From Ramlibacter ginsenosidimutans (GTDB taxonomy: Bacteria > Pseudomonadota > Gammaproteobacteria > Burkholderiales > Burkholderiaceae_C), in the NCBI RefSeq assembly GCF_042678185.1, contig NZ_JBHUDQ010000015.1: 64,000 bases of DNA; one strand, written 5' to 3'. The translations under genes and the position numbers were made by a program. Position 1 is the stretch's first letter. Every line of letters begins with the position of its first letter. The notes beneath the pieces were generated by a model, which was not told the origin of the DNA, did not search any database, and saw nothing but the letters and a program-made list of their open reading frames with translations. Shown here in pieces: positions 16,146 to 25,365 of the stretch.

Positions 16146-16451
16146 ATGGCTTCTGGCAAACCCAAGAAGAAGAACCCACGCCTCGCGTCGGGCCGCAAGC
16201 GCGCCCGCCAGGACGTGAAACTGAACGCAGCGAACACGTCCCTGCGCTCCAAATACCGTACCGCGGTGAAGAACGTCGAGAAGGCGGTCGCCGCGGGTGA
16301 CAAGGCCAAGGCGACCGAGCTGTTCGCCAAGGCGCAATCGATCGTGGACACGGTGGCCGACAAGGGCATCTTCCACAAGAACAAGGCCGCGCGCGACAAG
16401 AGCCGCCTCTCGGCCAAGGTCAAGGGCCTGCAAGCCCCGGCCGCCGCCTGA
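16146..16451 (+). CDS. rpsT: 30S ribosomal protein S20 (bS20)
   Basis: This 101-residue, lysine- and alanine-rich protein begins M-A-S-G-K-P-K-K-K-N-P-R and is fully helical in the family; it binds 16S rRNA early in 30S assembly. AAGGA sits 7 bases before the ATG. A 21-residue in-frame upstream extension is rejected because it runs through the promoter. It is monocistronic, with a strong terminator at 16532-16556. Confidence 0.97.
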   Translation: MASGKPKKKNPRLASGRKRARQDVKLNAANTSLRSKYRTAVKNVEKAVAAGDKAKATELFAKAQSIVDTVADKGIFHKNKAARDKSRLSAKVKGLQAPAAA

Positions 16452-16531
16452 CGCACCAGCGTCGGGTCAGCACGTGAGCCCCCGGGCTCGCGCCGTTTGA
16501 ACCGGGTGCGCTGCCAGCAAAGCAAAAAGTG

Positions 16532-16556
16532 AAAAACCGCCTTCGGGCGGTTTTTT
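16532..16556. terminator. Bidirectional Rho-independent terminator (rpsT / sulfatase)
   Basis: The stem AAAAACCGCC / GGCGGTTTTT closes on TTCG, with a run of six T on the plus strand and five A on the other side, so it can work in both directions. It separates rpsT (plus) from the sulfatase gene (minus). Confidence 0.9.
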
Positions 16557-16571
16557 CATGGGAGCGCGGCC

Positions 16572-18332
16572 TCAGGCGCCCGCCATCGTCTCCTGGCTCA
16601 CTTCCCATCCCGCTTCGATGCCGCCGGGCAGCATCTGTCCCCGGTCCTCGCCCACTTCGGTGTCGACCAGGCGATTGAGCTTGTCGTTCATGGCCGCGAC
16701 CAGGTCGCGATGGCGGCTGCCGGCAGCCAGGTTGTCCATCTCGGCCGGATCGGCCTGCAGGTCGTACAGCTCCACGTCGTTGAACCGGTAGAGCGCCTCC
16801 AGCGTCCCCGGCCGGTTGTGCTGCCGGGGCGCGAAGTAGCGCGCGAAGGTGTAGCGGCCGTCGAACACGGAACGCACGGCGCCCCGCTTCATCAGGTCGG
16901 GGCGGATGCCGGCCGCCTTCAACTGGTCCGGCCTGCCGCCCGCCTGCAGGTGGGCGACGGCCTTGGCCATGTAGTCGCCGTCGAGGTAGGCGAGCATGTT
17001 GTAGCAGAAGAGCGCACCCGGACGGACCGCATCCGCCCCGGCCTGCCCGGGGGCTGCCAGCAGGCCGGACAAGTCGTGCCCCGGCAGTCCCTTCACGATC
17101 GCGGCGCGCTGGTCCTGCGCGATGCCGGTCAGCGCCACCAGGGTCGGGGCGATGTCCAGGTGCGACGTGACGGCGCGGCATTGCCCGCCGCCCGGGTGGG
17201 CCGGATGCGCGATCAGCAGCGGCACGTTGTTCTGCTCCCGGTAGGCGACCGCTCCCTTGGCGTGCAGCCGGTGGGCGCCATCCATGTCGCCGTGGTCGGA
17301 AGTGAGGATGACGATGGTGCGGTCCGCGAGTCCCGCCGCCTCCAGTTCGGACAGCACCGCCGCGATGTTCCGGTCGACGTCGCGCATGCAGTTCAGGTAG
17401 TAGTTGTGCCGTCGCCGCCAGCGCGGCTCCTCGTTCGGGATCTCGCCGACCAGTGCGTCGTGCGACCGCAGGAAATCGGCGTGGGCCGGCGGGCGCCCCG
17501 GCGCAGCCAGCGGCTGCGCGTAGCTGGCCGGGAGCGTGAAGTCCCACTGCCTGGCATAGAGCGGATCGACGGGATCGCGCGCCACATGCGTGATGCCGCG
17601 TCGATCGCGCACCTCCGTGCCGGGCGCATCGGTGTCGTAAAACATCACGTCGTGCGGATTCACGAGGTTGACCGCCAGGAACCAGGGCTTGCCCGCCGCC
17701 GCCAGCTCGCGGCCCTTGCTGCGCAGCCAGCTCACGCCCATCGCTGCGATGACGCCGTCGTGCGCGTAGCCGCCGCGGGTGTGGGCGATGATGTCGCCGA
17801 TGCCGACATAGTCCGAGAAGCCGTATTGCTCCATTTCGGCGGTGAAGATCTTCGTCGGCGAGCCGAGCTTGTTGACCGTCTCGAACTCCTTGGTCAGGTG
17901 CCACTTGCCCTTGTAGGCGCTGTAGTAGCCGGCATCGCGCAGCATGTCGCCCACCGTCGGAATGTCCGTCGACATGCTCTCGATCCACGGGAAGTTCGTG
18001 TTGTCGAACATCCGGGTGTGCTGGATGTGCCGGCCCGTGTAGAGCACCGAGCGCGACGAGGTGCACACGCAGGACGCGATGCGGTGGTTGACGAACAACG
18101 TGCCGCGCGCGAGCAGCCCCTCCTGCGCGGGCAACCGGTAGTCCGCCGGCAGCTCGCCCGGCCGGAAGTACCGCTGCTGGTCGACCAGGATGAACAGGAT
18201 GTTGTAGGGCCCGGCGGGTCCGGCCGGCTGGGGCAGCGCACTGTCGGCGCCCAGGGCCAGTGCGCCGGATCCGGCCGCACGCAGGAACTGCCGGCGCGAC
18301 AGGGCGCCCGGGGGATTCAGGTCATGGTCCAT
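16572..18332 (-). CDS. Tat-exported sulfatase (formylglycine-type)
   Basis: This 586-residue protein starts at the ATG at 18330-18332. A twin-arginine signal is present: S-R-R-Q-F-L at residues 12-17, then a hydrophobic stretch. The sulfatase signature C90-T-S-S-R94 (C-x-S/P-x-R) marks the Cys converted to formylglycine, and T-S-D-H-G-D-M near residue 310 and D51 are metal-site candidates. It should cleave a sulfate ester in the periplasm; the substrate (aryl, choline or sugar sulfate) is not evident. No formylglycine-generating enzyme or sulfate transporter is adjacent. The Tat route implies folding and modification before export. Confidence 0.85.
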   Translation of the reverse strand: MDHDLNPPGALSRRQFLRAAGSGALALGADSALPQPAGPAGPYNILFILVDQQRYFRPGELPADYRLPAQEGLLARGTLFVNHRIASCVCTSSRSVLYTGRHIQHTRMFDNTNFPWIESMSTDIPTVGDMLRDAGYYSAYKGKWHLTKEFETVNKLGSPTKIFTAEMEQYGFSDYVGIGDIIAHTRGGYAHDGVIAAMGVSWLRSKGRELAAAGKPWFLAVNLVNPHDVMFYDTDAPGTEVRDRRGITHVARDPVDPLYARQWDFTLPASYAQPLAAPGRPPAHADFLRSHDALVGEIPNEEPRWRRRHNYYLNCMRDVDRNIAAVLSELEAAGLADRTIVILTSDHGDMDGAHRLHAKGAVAYREQNNVPLLIAHPAHPGGGQCRAVTSHLDIAPTLVALTGIAQDQRAAIVKGLPGHDLSGLLAAPGQAGADAVRPGALFCYNMLAYLDGDYMAKAVAHLQAGGRPDQLKAAGIRPDLMKRGAVRSVFDGRYTFARYFAPRQHNRPGTLEALYRFNDVELYDLQADPAEMDNLAAGSRHRDLVAAMNDKLNRLVDTEVGEDRGQMLPGGIEAGWEVSQETMAGA

Positions 18333-18404
18333 GGGCGCCAAGCGTCCACACAGCGCGCGCACGGGTCCATGGGACCTTCGTCCGATGCGCCAGGAGCCTG
18401 GGCT

Positions 18405-18719
18405 CTAGGAATCGCGATCGGGTAGCAGGCAGGCCTCGCTCACCTGCAGGTCGTTGTCCTTCGCGAAGTTCAGGACGAAGTCCCAGGCCATGGGTTCGAG
18501 GTCGCGCAGCTGGCGGTTGACGACGACGCACTTGACGCCCTGGATCACCGTGGGGATGCACCACGGCGAGTAGCTCAGGTGGCTGCCCGGCTGCGCGCCG
18601 CCGGGGCGGAACGGACTCATGACGCCTGCCAGCCGCTCCGCCCAGTCGCTGGGGCGGAAGGTGCGTCCATCCTTGGTGATGCCCTGGATGAACACTTCAC
18701 TGGCAGTGCGGGAAACCAT
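18405..18719 (-). CDS. DUF3579 protein
   Basis: This protein of about 104 residues has the DUF3579 hallmark I-T-K-D-G-R-T-F-R-P-S-D-W-A-E-R-L-A-G-V near its N-terminus, followed by Y-S-P and a C-terminal V-N-R-Q-L-R-D-L-E-P segment. Function is unknown; the family is almost restricted to betaproteobacteria. The ATG at 18717-18719 gives the normal family length; an upstream GTG at 18770 is less likely. The promoter region carries the 12-bp palindrome at 18781-18792, directly beside a TAGAAT -10-like hexamer on this strand (18775-18780). Confidence 0.8.
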   Translation of the reverse strand: MVSRTASEVFIQGITKDGRTFRPSDWAERLAGVMSPFRPGGAQPGSHLSYSPWCIPTVIQGVKCVVVNRQLRDLEPMAWDFVLNFAKDNDLQVSEACLLPDRDS

Positions 18720-18780
18720 GGTCGTGTCGGGGGGCGGTGGCACCGCAGGCAAGCTCTTGCTGCAGCGCACAAGTATTCTA

Positions 18781-18792
18781 TCTTATATAAGA
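18781..18792. promoter_or_regulatory. AT-rich palindrome TCTTATATAAGA, candidate GntR-type operator
   Basis: This perfect 12-bp palindrome is identical to the one at 41033-41044 upstream of the GntR regulator. It lies between DUF3579 (start 18719, minus) and argD (start 18958, plus), and abuts a TAGAAT hexamer reading toward DUF3579. In DNA this GC-rich, two exact copies in two divergent promoter regions are unlikely to be chance. Regulation by the GntR protein at 41.1 kb is an inference. Confidence 0.5.
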
Positions 18793-18957
18793 CTTGGCCG
18801 CCCCGATTGGACGTCGCGGGGCTGTAGTCTGGCTGTCCGGGGCATCGCTGTGATGCGGAATTCTCAAGCAAGCCGGCCAGGCCGTGTGCCTACAATCGTG
18901 TCCCGACGGCTCTCTCGCGTGGAGCCGCTTTCATTTGTGAATCGAGGAAGTGCACCC

Positions 18958-20151
18958 ATGGCCCAGATCGAGGCGGCATCGCCCCACACCATGAACACCT
19001 ACGGCCGGCTGCCGATCGCGCTCGAGCGCGGCGACGGCTGCTACGTGTGGGACGTGAACGGCAAGCGCTACCTCGACGCGCTGGCGGGCATCGCGGTCAA
19101 CACGCTCGGGCACAACCACCCCAAGCTCGTGCCGGCCCTGCAGGACCAGGTCGCGAAGATCATCCATACCTGCAACTACTACCACGTGCCCAACCAGGAG
19201 AAGCTCGCGGCCAAGCTGGTCGAGCTCTCGGGCATGACCAACGTGTTCTTCGGCTCGACCGGCCTGGAGGCGAACGAGGCGGCAATCAAGCTGGCGCGCA
19301 AGTACGGCCATAACCGGGGCATCGAGCGGCCCGAGATCGTCGTCTACGAGAAAGCCTTCCACGGCCGCAGCATCGCGACGCTCTCCGCCACCGGCAACGA
19401 GAAGGTGCAGGAGGGCTTCGGCCCGCTGGTGGAAGGCTTCATCCGCGTGCCCTTGAACGACCTCGCCGCGCTGAAGCGGGCCACCGAAGGCAATCCCAAC
19501 GTCGTGGCAGTGATGTTCGAGACCATCCAGGGCGAAGGCGGCATCAACCAGATGCGCATCGAGTACCTGCAGCAGGTGCGCCAGCTGTGCGACCAGAAGG
19601 ACTGGCTGCTGATCATCGACGAGGTGCAGTGCGGCATGGGCCGCACGGGCAAGTGGTTCGCGCACCAGTGGGCCGGCATCGTGCCCGACGTGATGCCGCT
19701 GGCCAAGGGCCTGGGCTCGGGCGTGCCGATCGCGGCGGTGGTCGCCGGTCCCAAGGCCGCGAACATCTTCCAGCCGGGCAACCATGGCACCACCTTCGGC
19801 GGCAACCCGCTGGCGATGCGCGCGGGCGTGGAGACGATCCGCATCATGGAGGAGGACCAGCTCCTGGACAACGCACTGCGCGTGGGCGCGCACCTCAGGG
19901 GCGCGCTCGCCCGCGAGCTCGGCGGACTGAAGGGTGTCGTGGAGATCCGCGGTCAGGGCCTGATGATCGGCATAGAGCTCGACCGCAATTGCGGCGTGCT
20001 CACCAAACGCGCCGCGGACGCGGGCCTGTTGATCAGCGTGACCGCGGACACCGTGATCCGCCTGCTGCCCTCGCTGATCATGACCGAGAAGCTGGCCGAC
20101 GACGTGGTCGCGATCCTGGCGCCGCTGGTGAAGGCCTTCCTGGCGGAATGA
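18958..20151 (+). CDS. argD: Acetylornithine aminotransferase
   Basis: This 397-residue class III PLP aminotransferase is in the ArgD branch and makes N-acetylornithine from the semialdehyde in arginine synthesis; some relatives also serve succinyldiaminopimelate. Motifs: F-F-G-S-T-G-L-E-A-N-E-A-A-I-K, I-I-D-E-V-Q-C-G-M-G-R-T-G for PLP binding, and the Schiff-base lysine in P-L-A-K-G-L-G-S-G-V-P. GAGGAAG precedes the ATG. argF follows 5 bp later, so the two form an arginine operon. A TACAAT at 18891-18896 could be the -10. Confidence 0.93.
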   Translation: MAQIEAASPHTMNTYGRLPIALERGDGCYVWDVNGKRYLDALAGIAVNTLGHNHPKLVPALQDQVAKIIHTCNYYHVPNQEKLAAKLVELSGMTNVFFGSTGLEANEAAIKLARKYGHNRGIERPEIVVYEKAFHGRSIATLSATGNEKVQEGFGPLVEGFIRVPLNDLAALKRATEGNPNVVAVMFETIQGEGGINQMRIEYLQQVRQLCDQKDWLLIIDEVQCGMGRTGKWFAHQWAGIVPDVMPLAKGLGSGVPIAAVVAGPKAANIFQPGNHGTTFGGNPLAMRAGVETIRIMEEDQLLDNALRVGAHLRGALARELGGLKGVVEIRGQGLMIGIELDRNCGVLTKRAADAGLLISVTADTVIRLLPSLIMTEKLADDVVAILAPLVKAFLAE

Positions 20152-20156
20152 ACGCC

Positions 20157-21074
<918 letters not shown>

Positions 21075-21108
21075 GCCTCGGCACCGCACGCCGGCTGCGC
21101 TGCGGCGC

Positions 21109-21507
21109 TCAGCCCATCGCGGCGCTGGACGTCCGGAAGCGCCCTCCTCCCGCCGGCGCGGCGATCTTGCCCAGGCGCACGAGGCGCTGCTCCACGGCGA
21201 AGGCGGTGCGTCCCAGTTCCTGCGCCACCTGCTTGAGGGCGATGCCGGCCTCGAACGCCGTCTCCAGTGCCGCGTCCTCCTGCGCCGACCAGGCCTTGCC
21301 CGCGTTGGGTGGCTGCGCACGGCGCGGCTTGGCGGCTTCGGCAGCGGGCGCGGCGGCCGCGTCCTCGAGCGCGCGCGACACGGCGTGCAGCGCCCGGATG
21401 ACCGGAGGTGCGTTGTAAGGGCTGTCCTCGGGCATGGCCTCACCCGTGACCGGATGGATGCCCTGGGCCAGGGTGTCGATAATCTGGCGCGCGATCTGCA
21501 GTTCCAT
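21109..21507 (-). CDS. Small protein with a SANT/Myb-like helix-turn-helix
   Basis: This 132-residue protein starts at the ATG behind AAGGAGAG. The N-terminal half (M-E-L-Q-I-A-R-Q-I-I-D-T-L-A-Q-G) looks helical, the middle is Ala-rich, and residues about 83-120 (W-S-A-Q-E-D-A-A-L-E ... L-G-R-T-A-F-A-V-E-Q-R-L) resemble a SANT/Myb three-helix unit that binds DNA or protein. The family is not named; similar proteins are seen in Burkholderiales. The gene is convergent with argF (34 bp between stops) and divergent from the YkgJ-type gene. Confidence 0.7.
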   Translation of the reverse strand: MELQIARQIIDTLAQGIHPVTGEAMPEDSPYNAPPVIRALHAVSRALEDAAAAPAAEAAKPRRAQPPNAGKAWSAQEDAALETAFEAGIALKQVAQELGRTAFAVEQRLVRLGKIAAPAGGGRFRTSSAAMG

Positions 21508-21591
21508 GGGGACTCTCCTTGCCTGTGGCGGTGTCTGTACGCGTGTACAGTCCTGTCGCAACGGGCCCGCCAGGCGTCGCGATGACCTCGT

Positions 21592-21918
21592 ATGTCACAA
21601 GAATCCAGTGCCTACCCCTGCCTCCTCTGCGGCGCCTGCTGCGCGGCGTACCGCGTCGACTTCTCGCTGCACGAGATGGAGGACGAAGGCGGCCGCGTGC
21701 CGCGCGGGCTCGCGGTCGAAGTGAACGGCAGCACGATGCGCATGCGCGGCACCGACCACGTGCCGGTCCGCTGTGCGGCGCTCACCGGCCGCGTGGGCGA
21801 GCGCGCCTCCTGCGGCATCTACGAGTGGCGTCCCAACCCGTGCCGCGAACTGGAGCCGGGCAGCGACGCCTGCGAGCGGGCCCGGGCGCGCCACGGCCTG
21901 CCGCCGCTGGCGGCCTGA
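21592..21918 (+). CDS. YkgJ-type cysteine-cluster protein
   Basis: This 108-residue protein has the YkgJ/UPF0153-type pattern: C-L-L-C-G-A-C-C near the N-terminus, then C-A-A-L, C-G-I-Y-E-W-R-P-N-P-C-R-E and a last Cys near residue 93. These proteins are thought to bind zinc or an iron-sulfur cluster; function is unproven. It starts the plus-strand run that continues with an ATP-binding cassette 11 bp later. Confidence 0.8.
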   Translation: MSQESSAYPCLLCGACCAAYRVDFSLHEMEDEGGRVPRGLAVEVNGSTMRMRGTDHVPVRCAALTGRVGERASCGIYEWRPNPCRELEPGSDACERARARHGLPPLAA

Positions 21919-21928
21919 TCGCGCGCGG

Positions 21929-22522
21929 ATGCTGGCGACGAAGCAACTGCATCGGCTGCACGTGGGGCCGATCACGCTGCAGGTGGATGGCGGCTCCTGC
22001 GTGTCCATCGTGGGCCGCTCCGGCTCGGGCAAGAGCGTGCTGCTGCGCATGATCGCCGACCTCGATCCGCACGAGGGCGACGTGCTGCTCGATGGCGAAG
22101 CCTGCTCCGGCATGCCGGCGCCGCAATGGCGGCGTCGCGTGAGCTACGTGGCCGCCGCTTCGGGCTGGTGGAACGACAAGGTCGGCCCGCATTTTCGCGA
22201 CGCGGCTGCCTTGCGCGAACTGCTGCCGCGCGTGGGCCTCGCGCCCGACGTGGGCGAGTGGGAGGTGGCGCGCCTGTCCACCGGCGAGCGCCAGCGCCTC
22301 GCGCTGCTGCGCGCGATGACGCCCGAGAACCGCGTGCTGCTGCTCGATGAACCGACCTCCGGCCTCGATGCCGAAAGCACGTGGCTGGTCGAGGAGCTGC
22401 TGCGCGAGCGCCTGGCGCAAGGCACGACGCTGCTGCTGGTCACGCACGATCCGCAACAGGCCGTGCGCCTTGCCCACCGCCGCTATCGACTGGCCGACGG
22501 CCAGTTGCAGGAGTCCTCCTGA
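21929..22522 (+). CDS. fetA: ABC transporter ATP-binding protein, FetA/YbbL-like
   Basis: This 197-residue ATPase has Walker A G-R-S-G-S-G-K-S, the ABC signature L-S-T-G-E-R-Q-R, Walker B L-L-L-L-D-E-P-T-S-G and the H-loop T-H-D. It is short, like FetA/YbbL. Its stop overlaps the ATG of the permease gene by one base (TGATG). In E. coli the FetAB pair is linked to iron homeostasis and oxidative stress resistance; that role is inferred here from the pairing. An upstream extension over the YkgJ-type gene is rejected. Confidence 0.8.
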   Translation: MLATKQLHRLHVGPITLQVDGGSCVSIVGRSGSGKSVLLRMIADLDPHEGDVLLDGEACSGMPAPQWRRRVSYVAAASGWWNDKVGPHFRDAAALRELLPRVGLAPDVGEWEVARLSTGERQRLALLRAMTPENRVLLLDEPTSGLDAESTWLVEELLRERLAQGTTLLLVTHDPQQAVRLAHRRYRLADGQLQESS

Positions 22523-23313
22523 TGGAACACGTGCTCTCCACGTGGCAGCTTGCCGCCACCGCCGTGCTGGTCGTCGCCAGCGCCGGGTTGTCGTTGTGGA
22601 TGCAGATGGGCATTGCGCGCCCGCTGCTGGTCGCCGCGGCGCGCACGGTCGTGCAACTGCTGCTGGTCGGACTGGTGCTCAAGCAGCTGTTCGCCAACCA
22701 GTCGCCCTGGCTCACCGTGCTGGTCATGGTCGCCATGCTCGGTGCGGCCGGCTACGAGACCTTCTCGCGGCAGGACCGGCGCTTCGCCGGCGGCACGGCG
22801 GTCGCGCTCGCCAGCCTGCCGATCGCCATCGCGAGCGTCATCGTGACGGGCTTCGCGCTGGCCACCCTGCGCCCCGAGCACTGGCTGTCGCCGCAGGTGG
22901 CGATCCCCTTGCTCGGCATCGTGCTGGGCAACGCGATGAGTTCGGCCAGCGTCACGCTCAACACCTTCACCGGCATGCTGGTGCGCGAACGCGCGGCGGT
23001 GGAGGCGCAACTCGCCCTCGGCGCGACCCGCTACACCGCGCTGGCGCCGCTGCAGCGCAGCGCCGCGCGCAACGGCATGATCCCCATCATCAACCAGATG
23101 GCCGCCGCGGGCGTGATCACGCTGCCCGGCATGATGACCGGCCAGATCCTCGCCGGCATGCCGCCCTTCGAGGCGGCGAAGTACCAGGTGTTCGTGCTGT
23201 TCCTGCTGGCCGGCGCGGCGGCGCTGGCGGTCGCAGCCACCAGCTACGCAGCGGCCTGGCGTGCGACCGATGCGCGCCACCGGTTGCGGCTGGACCGGCT
23301 GCGCAGCACCTGA
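22522..23313 (+). CDS. fetB: ABC transporter permease, FetB/YbbM-like
   Basis: This 263-residue membrane protein has about seven hydrophobic segments and matches the UPF0014/FetB family: W-M-Q-M-G near the N-terminus, the L-N-T-F-T-G-M-L region, E-A-Q-L-A-L-G-A-T-R and the conserved G-V-I-T-L-P-G-M-M-T-G-Q-I-L-A-G. Predicted to form an exporter with the preceding ATPase, possibly for iron. No regulator or metal-binding protein sits beside it apart from the upstream Cys-cluster protein. Confidence 0.85.
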   Translation: MEHVLSTWQLAATAVLVVASAGLSLWMQMGIARPLLVAAARTVVQLLLVGLVLKQLFANQSPWLTVLVMVAMLGAAGYETFSRQDRRFAGGTAVALASLPIAIASVIVTGFALATLRPEHWLSPQVAIPLLGIVLGNAMSSASVTLNTFTGMLVRERAAVEAQLALGATRYTALAPLQRSAARNGMIPIINQMAAAGVITLPGMMTGQILAGMPPFEAAKYQVFVLFLLAGAAALAVAATSYAAAWRATDARHRLRLDRLRST

Positions 23314-23417
23314 GCCGCGCAGCCCGGCACCCGGATCCTTCAGGCCTCAAGAAAATTTGCCCCGGTGTTGGAGCGAACCGACACCACGCCCCGCGCGAGC
23401 GGCGCACACTGCGCCGC

Positions 23418-24047
23418 ATGCCACGCCTCTGGGACATCTCGCCGCCGGTGCGGGAAGGCGCACCGGTCTTCCCCGGCGATACGCCTTACCGGCAGCAGTG
23501 GGCCGCGCAGATCGCGCCCGGCTGCCCCGTGAACGTCAGCACCCTCACGCTGTCGCCGCATGTGGGCGCGCATGCCGATGCGCCGCTGCACTACGACCCG
23601 CAGGGCGCACCGGTGGGTGCGCTCGCGCTCGATCCCTACCTCGGGCCTTGCCGCGTCATCCACGCGATCGCGCGCGGGCCGCTGGTCACGTGGGAGCACA
23701 TGGCGCACGCGATCCACGAGCTGCCGCCGCGCGTGCTCGTGCGCACCTACGAGCGCGCGCCCGTGGACCGCTGGGACCCGGAGCTCGCCGCCTTTGCACC
23801 GGACACCATCGAGCGCCTCGCCGACGCCGGCGTGCGGCTGGTGGGCATCGACACCGCCAGCATCGACCCCGCGGCGAGCAAGACGCTGGACAGCCACCAG
23901 GCGATCCGCCGGCGCGGGCTGCGCGTGCTAGAGAACCTGGTGCTCGACGACGTGCCCGAGGGCGATTACGAGCTGATCGCCCTGCCCCTGAAACTGATGA
24001 CGGCCGACGCCTCGCCCGTGCGCGCCGTGCTGAGGGAATGGCGATGA
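23418..24047 (+). CDS. kynB: Kynurenine formamidase (cyclase-family)
   Basis: This 209-residue metal-dependent enzyme hydrolyses N-formylkynurenine to kynurenine in tryptophan breakdown. The KynB/cyclase metal motif is seen as S-P-H-V-G-A-H-A-D-A-P-L-H (residues about 49-61), with the early W-D-I-S-P-P-V and V-F-P-G-D-T segments and G-I-D-T-A-S-I-D-P later. First gene of kynB-kynU-kynA; the 104-bp gap before it must hold the promoter, but no clear -35/-10 or Lrp-type (KynR) site was recognised. Confidence 0.93.
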   Translation: MPRLWDISPPVREGAPVFPGDTPYRQQWAAQIAPGCPVNVSTLTLSPHVGAHADAPLHYDPQGAPVGALALDPYLGPCRVIHAIARGPLVTWEHMAHAIHELPPRVLVRTYERAPVDRWDPELAAFAPDTIERLADAGVRLVGIDTASIDPAASKTLDSHQAIRRRGLRVLENLVLDDVPEGDYELIALPLKLMTADASPVRAVLREWR

Positions 24048-24102
24048 GCCGCCGGGCCGCCCCGAGGCGAATCCCGCAACGCGTAGCGTGGAGGGCCTTC
24101 GA

Positions 24103-25365
24103 ATGACCCGACTGCAGGACTGCCGTGCGCTGGACGCGCAGGACCCCTTGCGCGCACTGCGCGACCTGTTCACGCTGCCCGAGGGCGTGATCTACCTCGA
24201 TGGCAATTCGCTGGGGCCGCTGCCCAAGGCCGCCCCCGACCGCATCGCCCGCGCCGTGCGTGAGGAATGGGGCGAAGGACTGATTCGCTCCTGGAACACG
24301 GCCGGCTGGTTCGAGCTGCCGCAACGCCTGGGCGACCAGATCGCGACGCTGGTCGGCGCGCGCCCCGGCGAAGTGGTCGCCACGGACAGCACGTCCATCA
24401 ACCTGTTCAAGGTGCTCAGCGCGGCGCTGTCCATCGCGCGCGCCGACGCGCCCGCGCGCCGCACCGTCGTCAGCGAGCGCAGCAACTTCCCGACCGACCT
24501 CTACATCGCCGAAGGCCTGTGCCGCGAGCGGGGCTTCACGCTGCAGTTGCTGGAGGGCGAGCAGATCCGCTCCGCGCTGGCCGACGACACCGCGGTGCTG
24601 ATGCTCACGCACGTCAACTACCGCACCGGCGCCATGCACGACATGCGCGCCCTCACGCGGACGGCGCATGCCGCGGGCGCGCTCGTGATCTGGGACCTGG
24701 CGCACAGTGCCGGCGCGGTGGAAGTCGACCTGCATGCGGCGGACGCCGACTTCGCGATCGGCTGCGGCTACAAGTACCTCAATGGCGGTCCCGGCGCGCC
24801 CGCCTTCGTGTGGGTGCATCCGCGCCACGCGGACCGGTTCTGGCAGCCGCTCTCCGGCTGGTGGGGCCATGCCACGCCGTTCGCCTTCACGCCGGACTAC
24901 CAGCCTGCGCCCGGCATCCAGCGCTACCTGTGCGGCACGCAGCCGATGCTGAGCATGATCGCGCTGGAGTGCGGGCTGGCGACGCTGCTCGCGGCGCGGC
25001 CGCTCGGCGGCATGGCGGCGCTGCGGCGCAAGTCGCTCGCGCTCACCGACCTGTTCATCCAGCTGGTCGAGGAGCGCTGCGAAGGCTATGGCCTCGGCCT
25101 CGCGACCCCGCGCGAACACGCCTTGCGCGGCTCGCAGGTGTGCCTCACGCGCGAGGTGGGCGCCTACGCGATCGTGCAGGCCCTGGTCGCGCGCGGCGTG
25201 ATCGGAGACTTCCGCGCGGGCCGCCCCGACATCCTGCGCTTCGGCTTCACGCCCCTGTACCTGCGCTTCGAGGACGTGTGGCACGCGGTGGAGCACCTGC
25301 GCGAAGTGCTGTCCGAAGAAGAGTGGCAGCGCCCCGAATTCAACCGCCAGCACGCCGTGACATGA
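24103..25365 (+). CDS. kynU: Kynureninase
   Basis: This 420-residue PLP enzyme splits kynurenine into anthranilate and alanine. It shows I-Y-L-D-G-N-S-L-G-P-L-P at the start, D-S-T-S-I-N-L-F-K for the phosphate site, W-D-L-A-H-S-A-G-A and the Schiff-base lysine in G-C-G-Y-K-Y-L-N-G-G-P-G. The ATG at 24103 with GGAGGG upstream is preferred over a GTG 15 nt earlier. The stop overlaps kynA by ATGA. Confidence 0.96.
   Translation: MTRLQDCRALDAQDPLRALRDLFTLPEGVIYLDGNSLGPLPKAAPDRIARAVREEWGEGLIRSWNTAGWFELPQRLGDQIATLVGARPGEVVATDSTSINLFKVLSAALSIARADAPARRTVVSERSNFPTDLYIAEGLCRERGFTLQLLEGEQIRSALADDTAVLMLTHVNYRTGAMHDMRALTRTAHAAGALVIWDLAHSAGAVEVDLHAADADFAIGCGYKYLNGGPGAPAFVWVHPRHADRFWQPLSGWWGHATPFAFTPDYQPAPGIQRYLCGTQPMLSMIALECGLATLLAARPLGGMAALRRKSLALTDLFIQLVEERCEGYGLGLATPREHALRGSQVCLTREVGAYAIVQALVARGVIGDFRAGRPDILRFGFTPLYLRFEDVWHAVEHLREVLSEEEWQRPEFNRQHAVT

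Noticed and set aside
23314..23417. A KynR/Lrp-type operator or riboswitch before kynB.
   Set aside because: Only a weak GGTGT/ACACC pair is visible; no recognisable motif.
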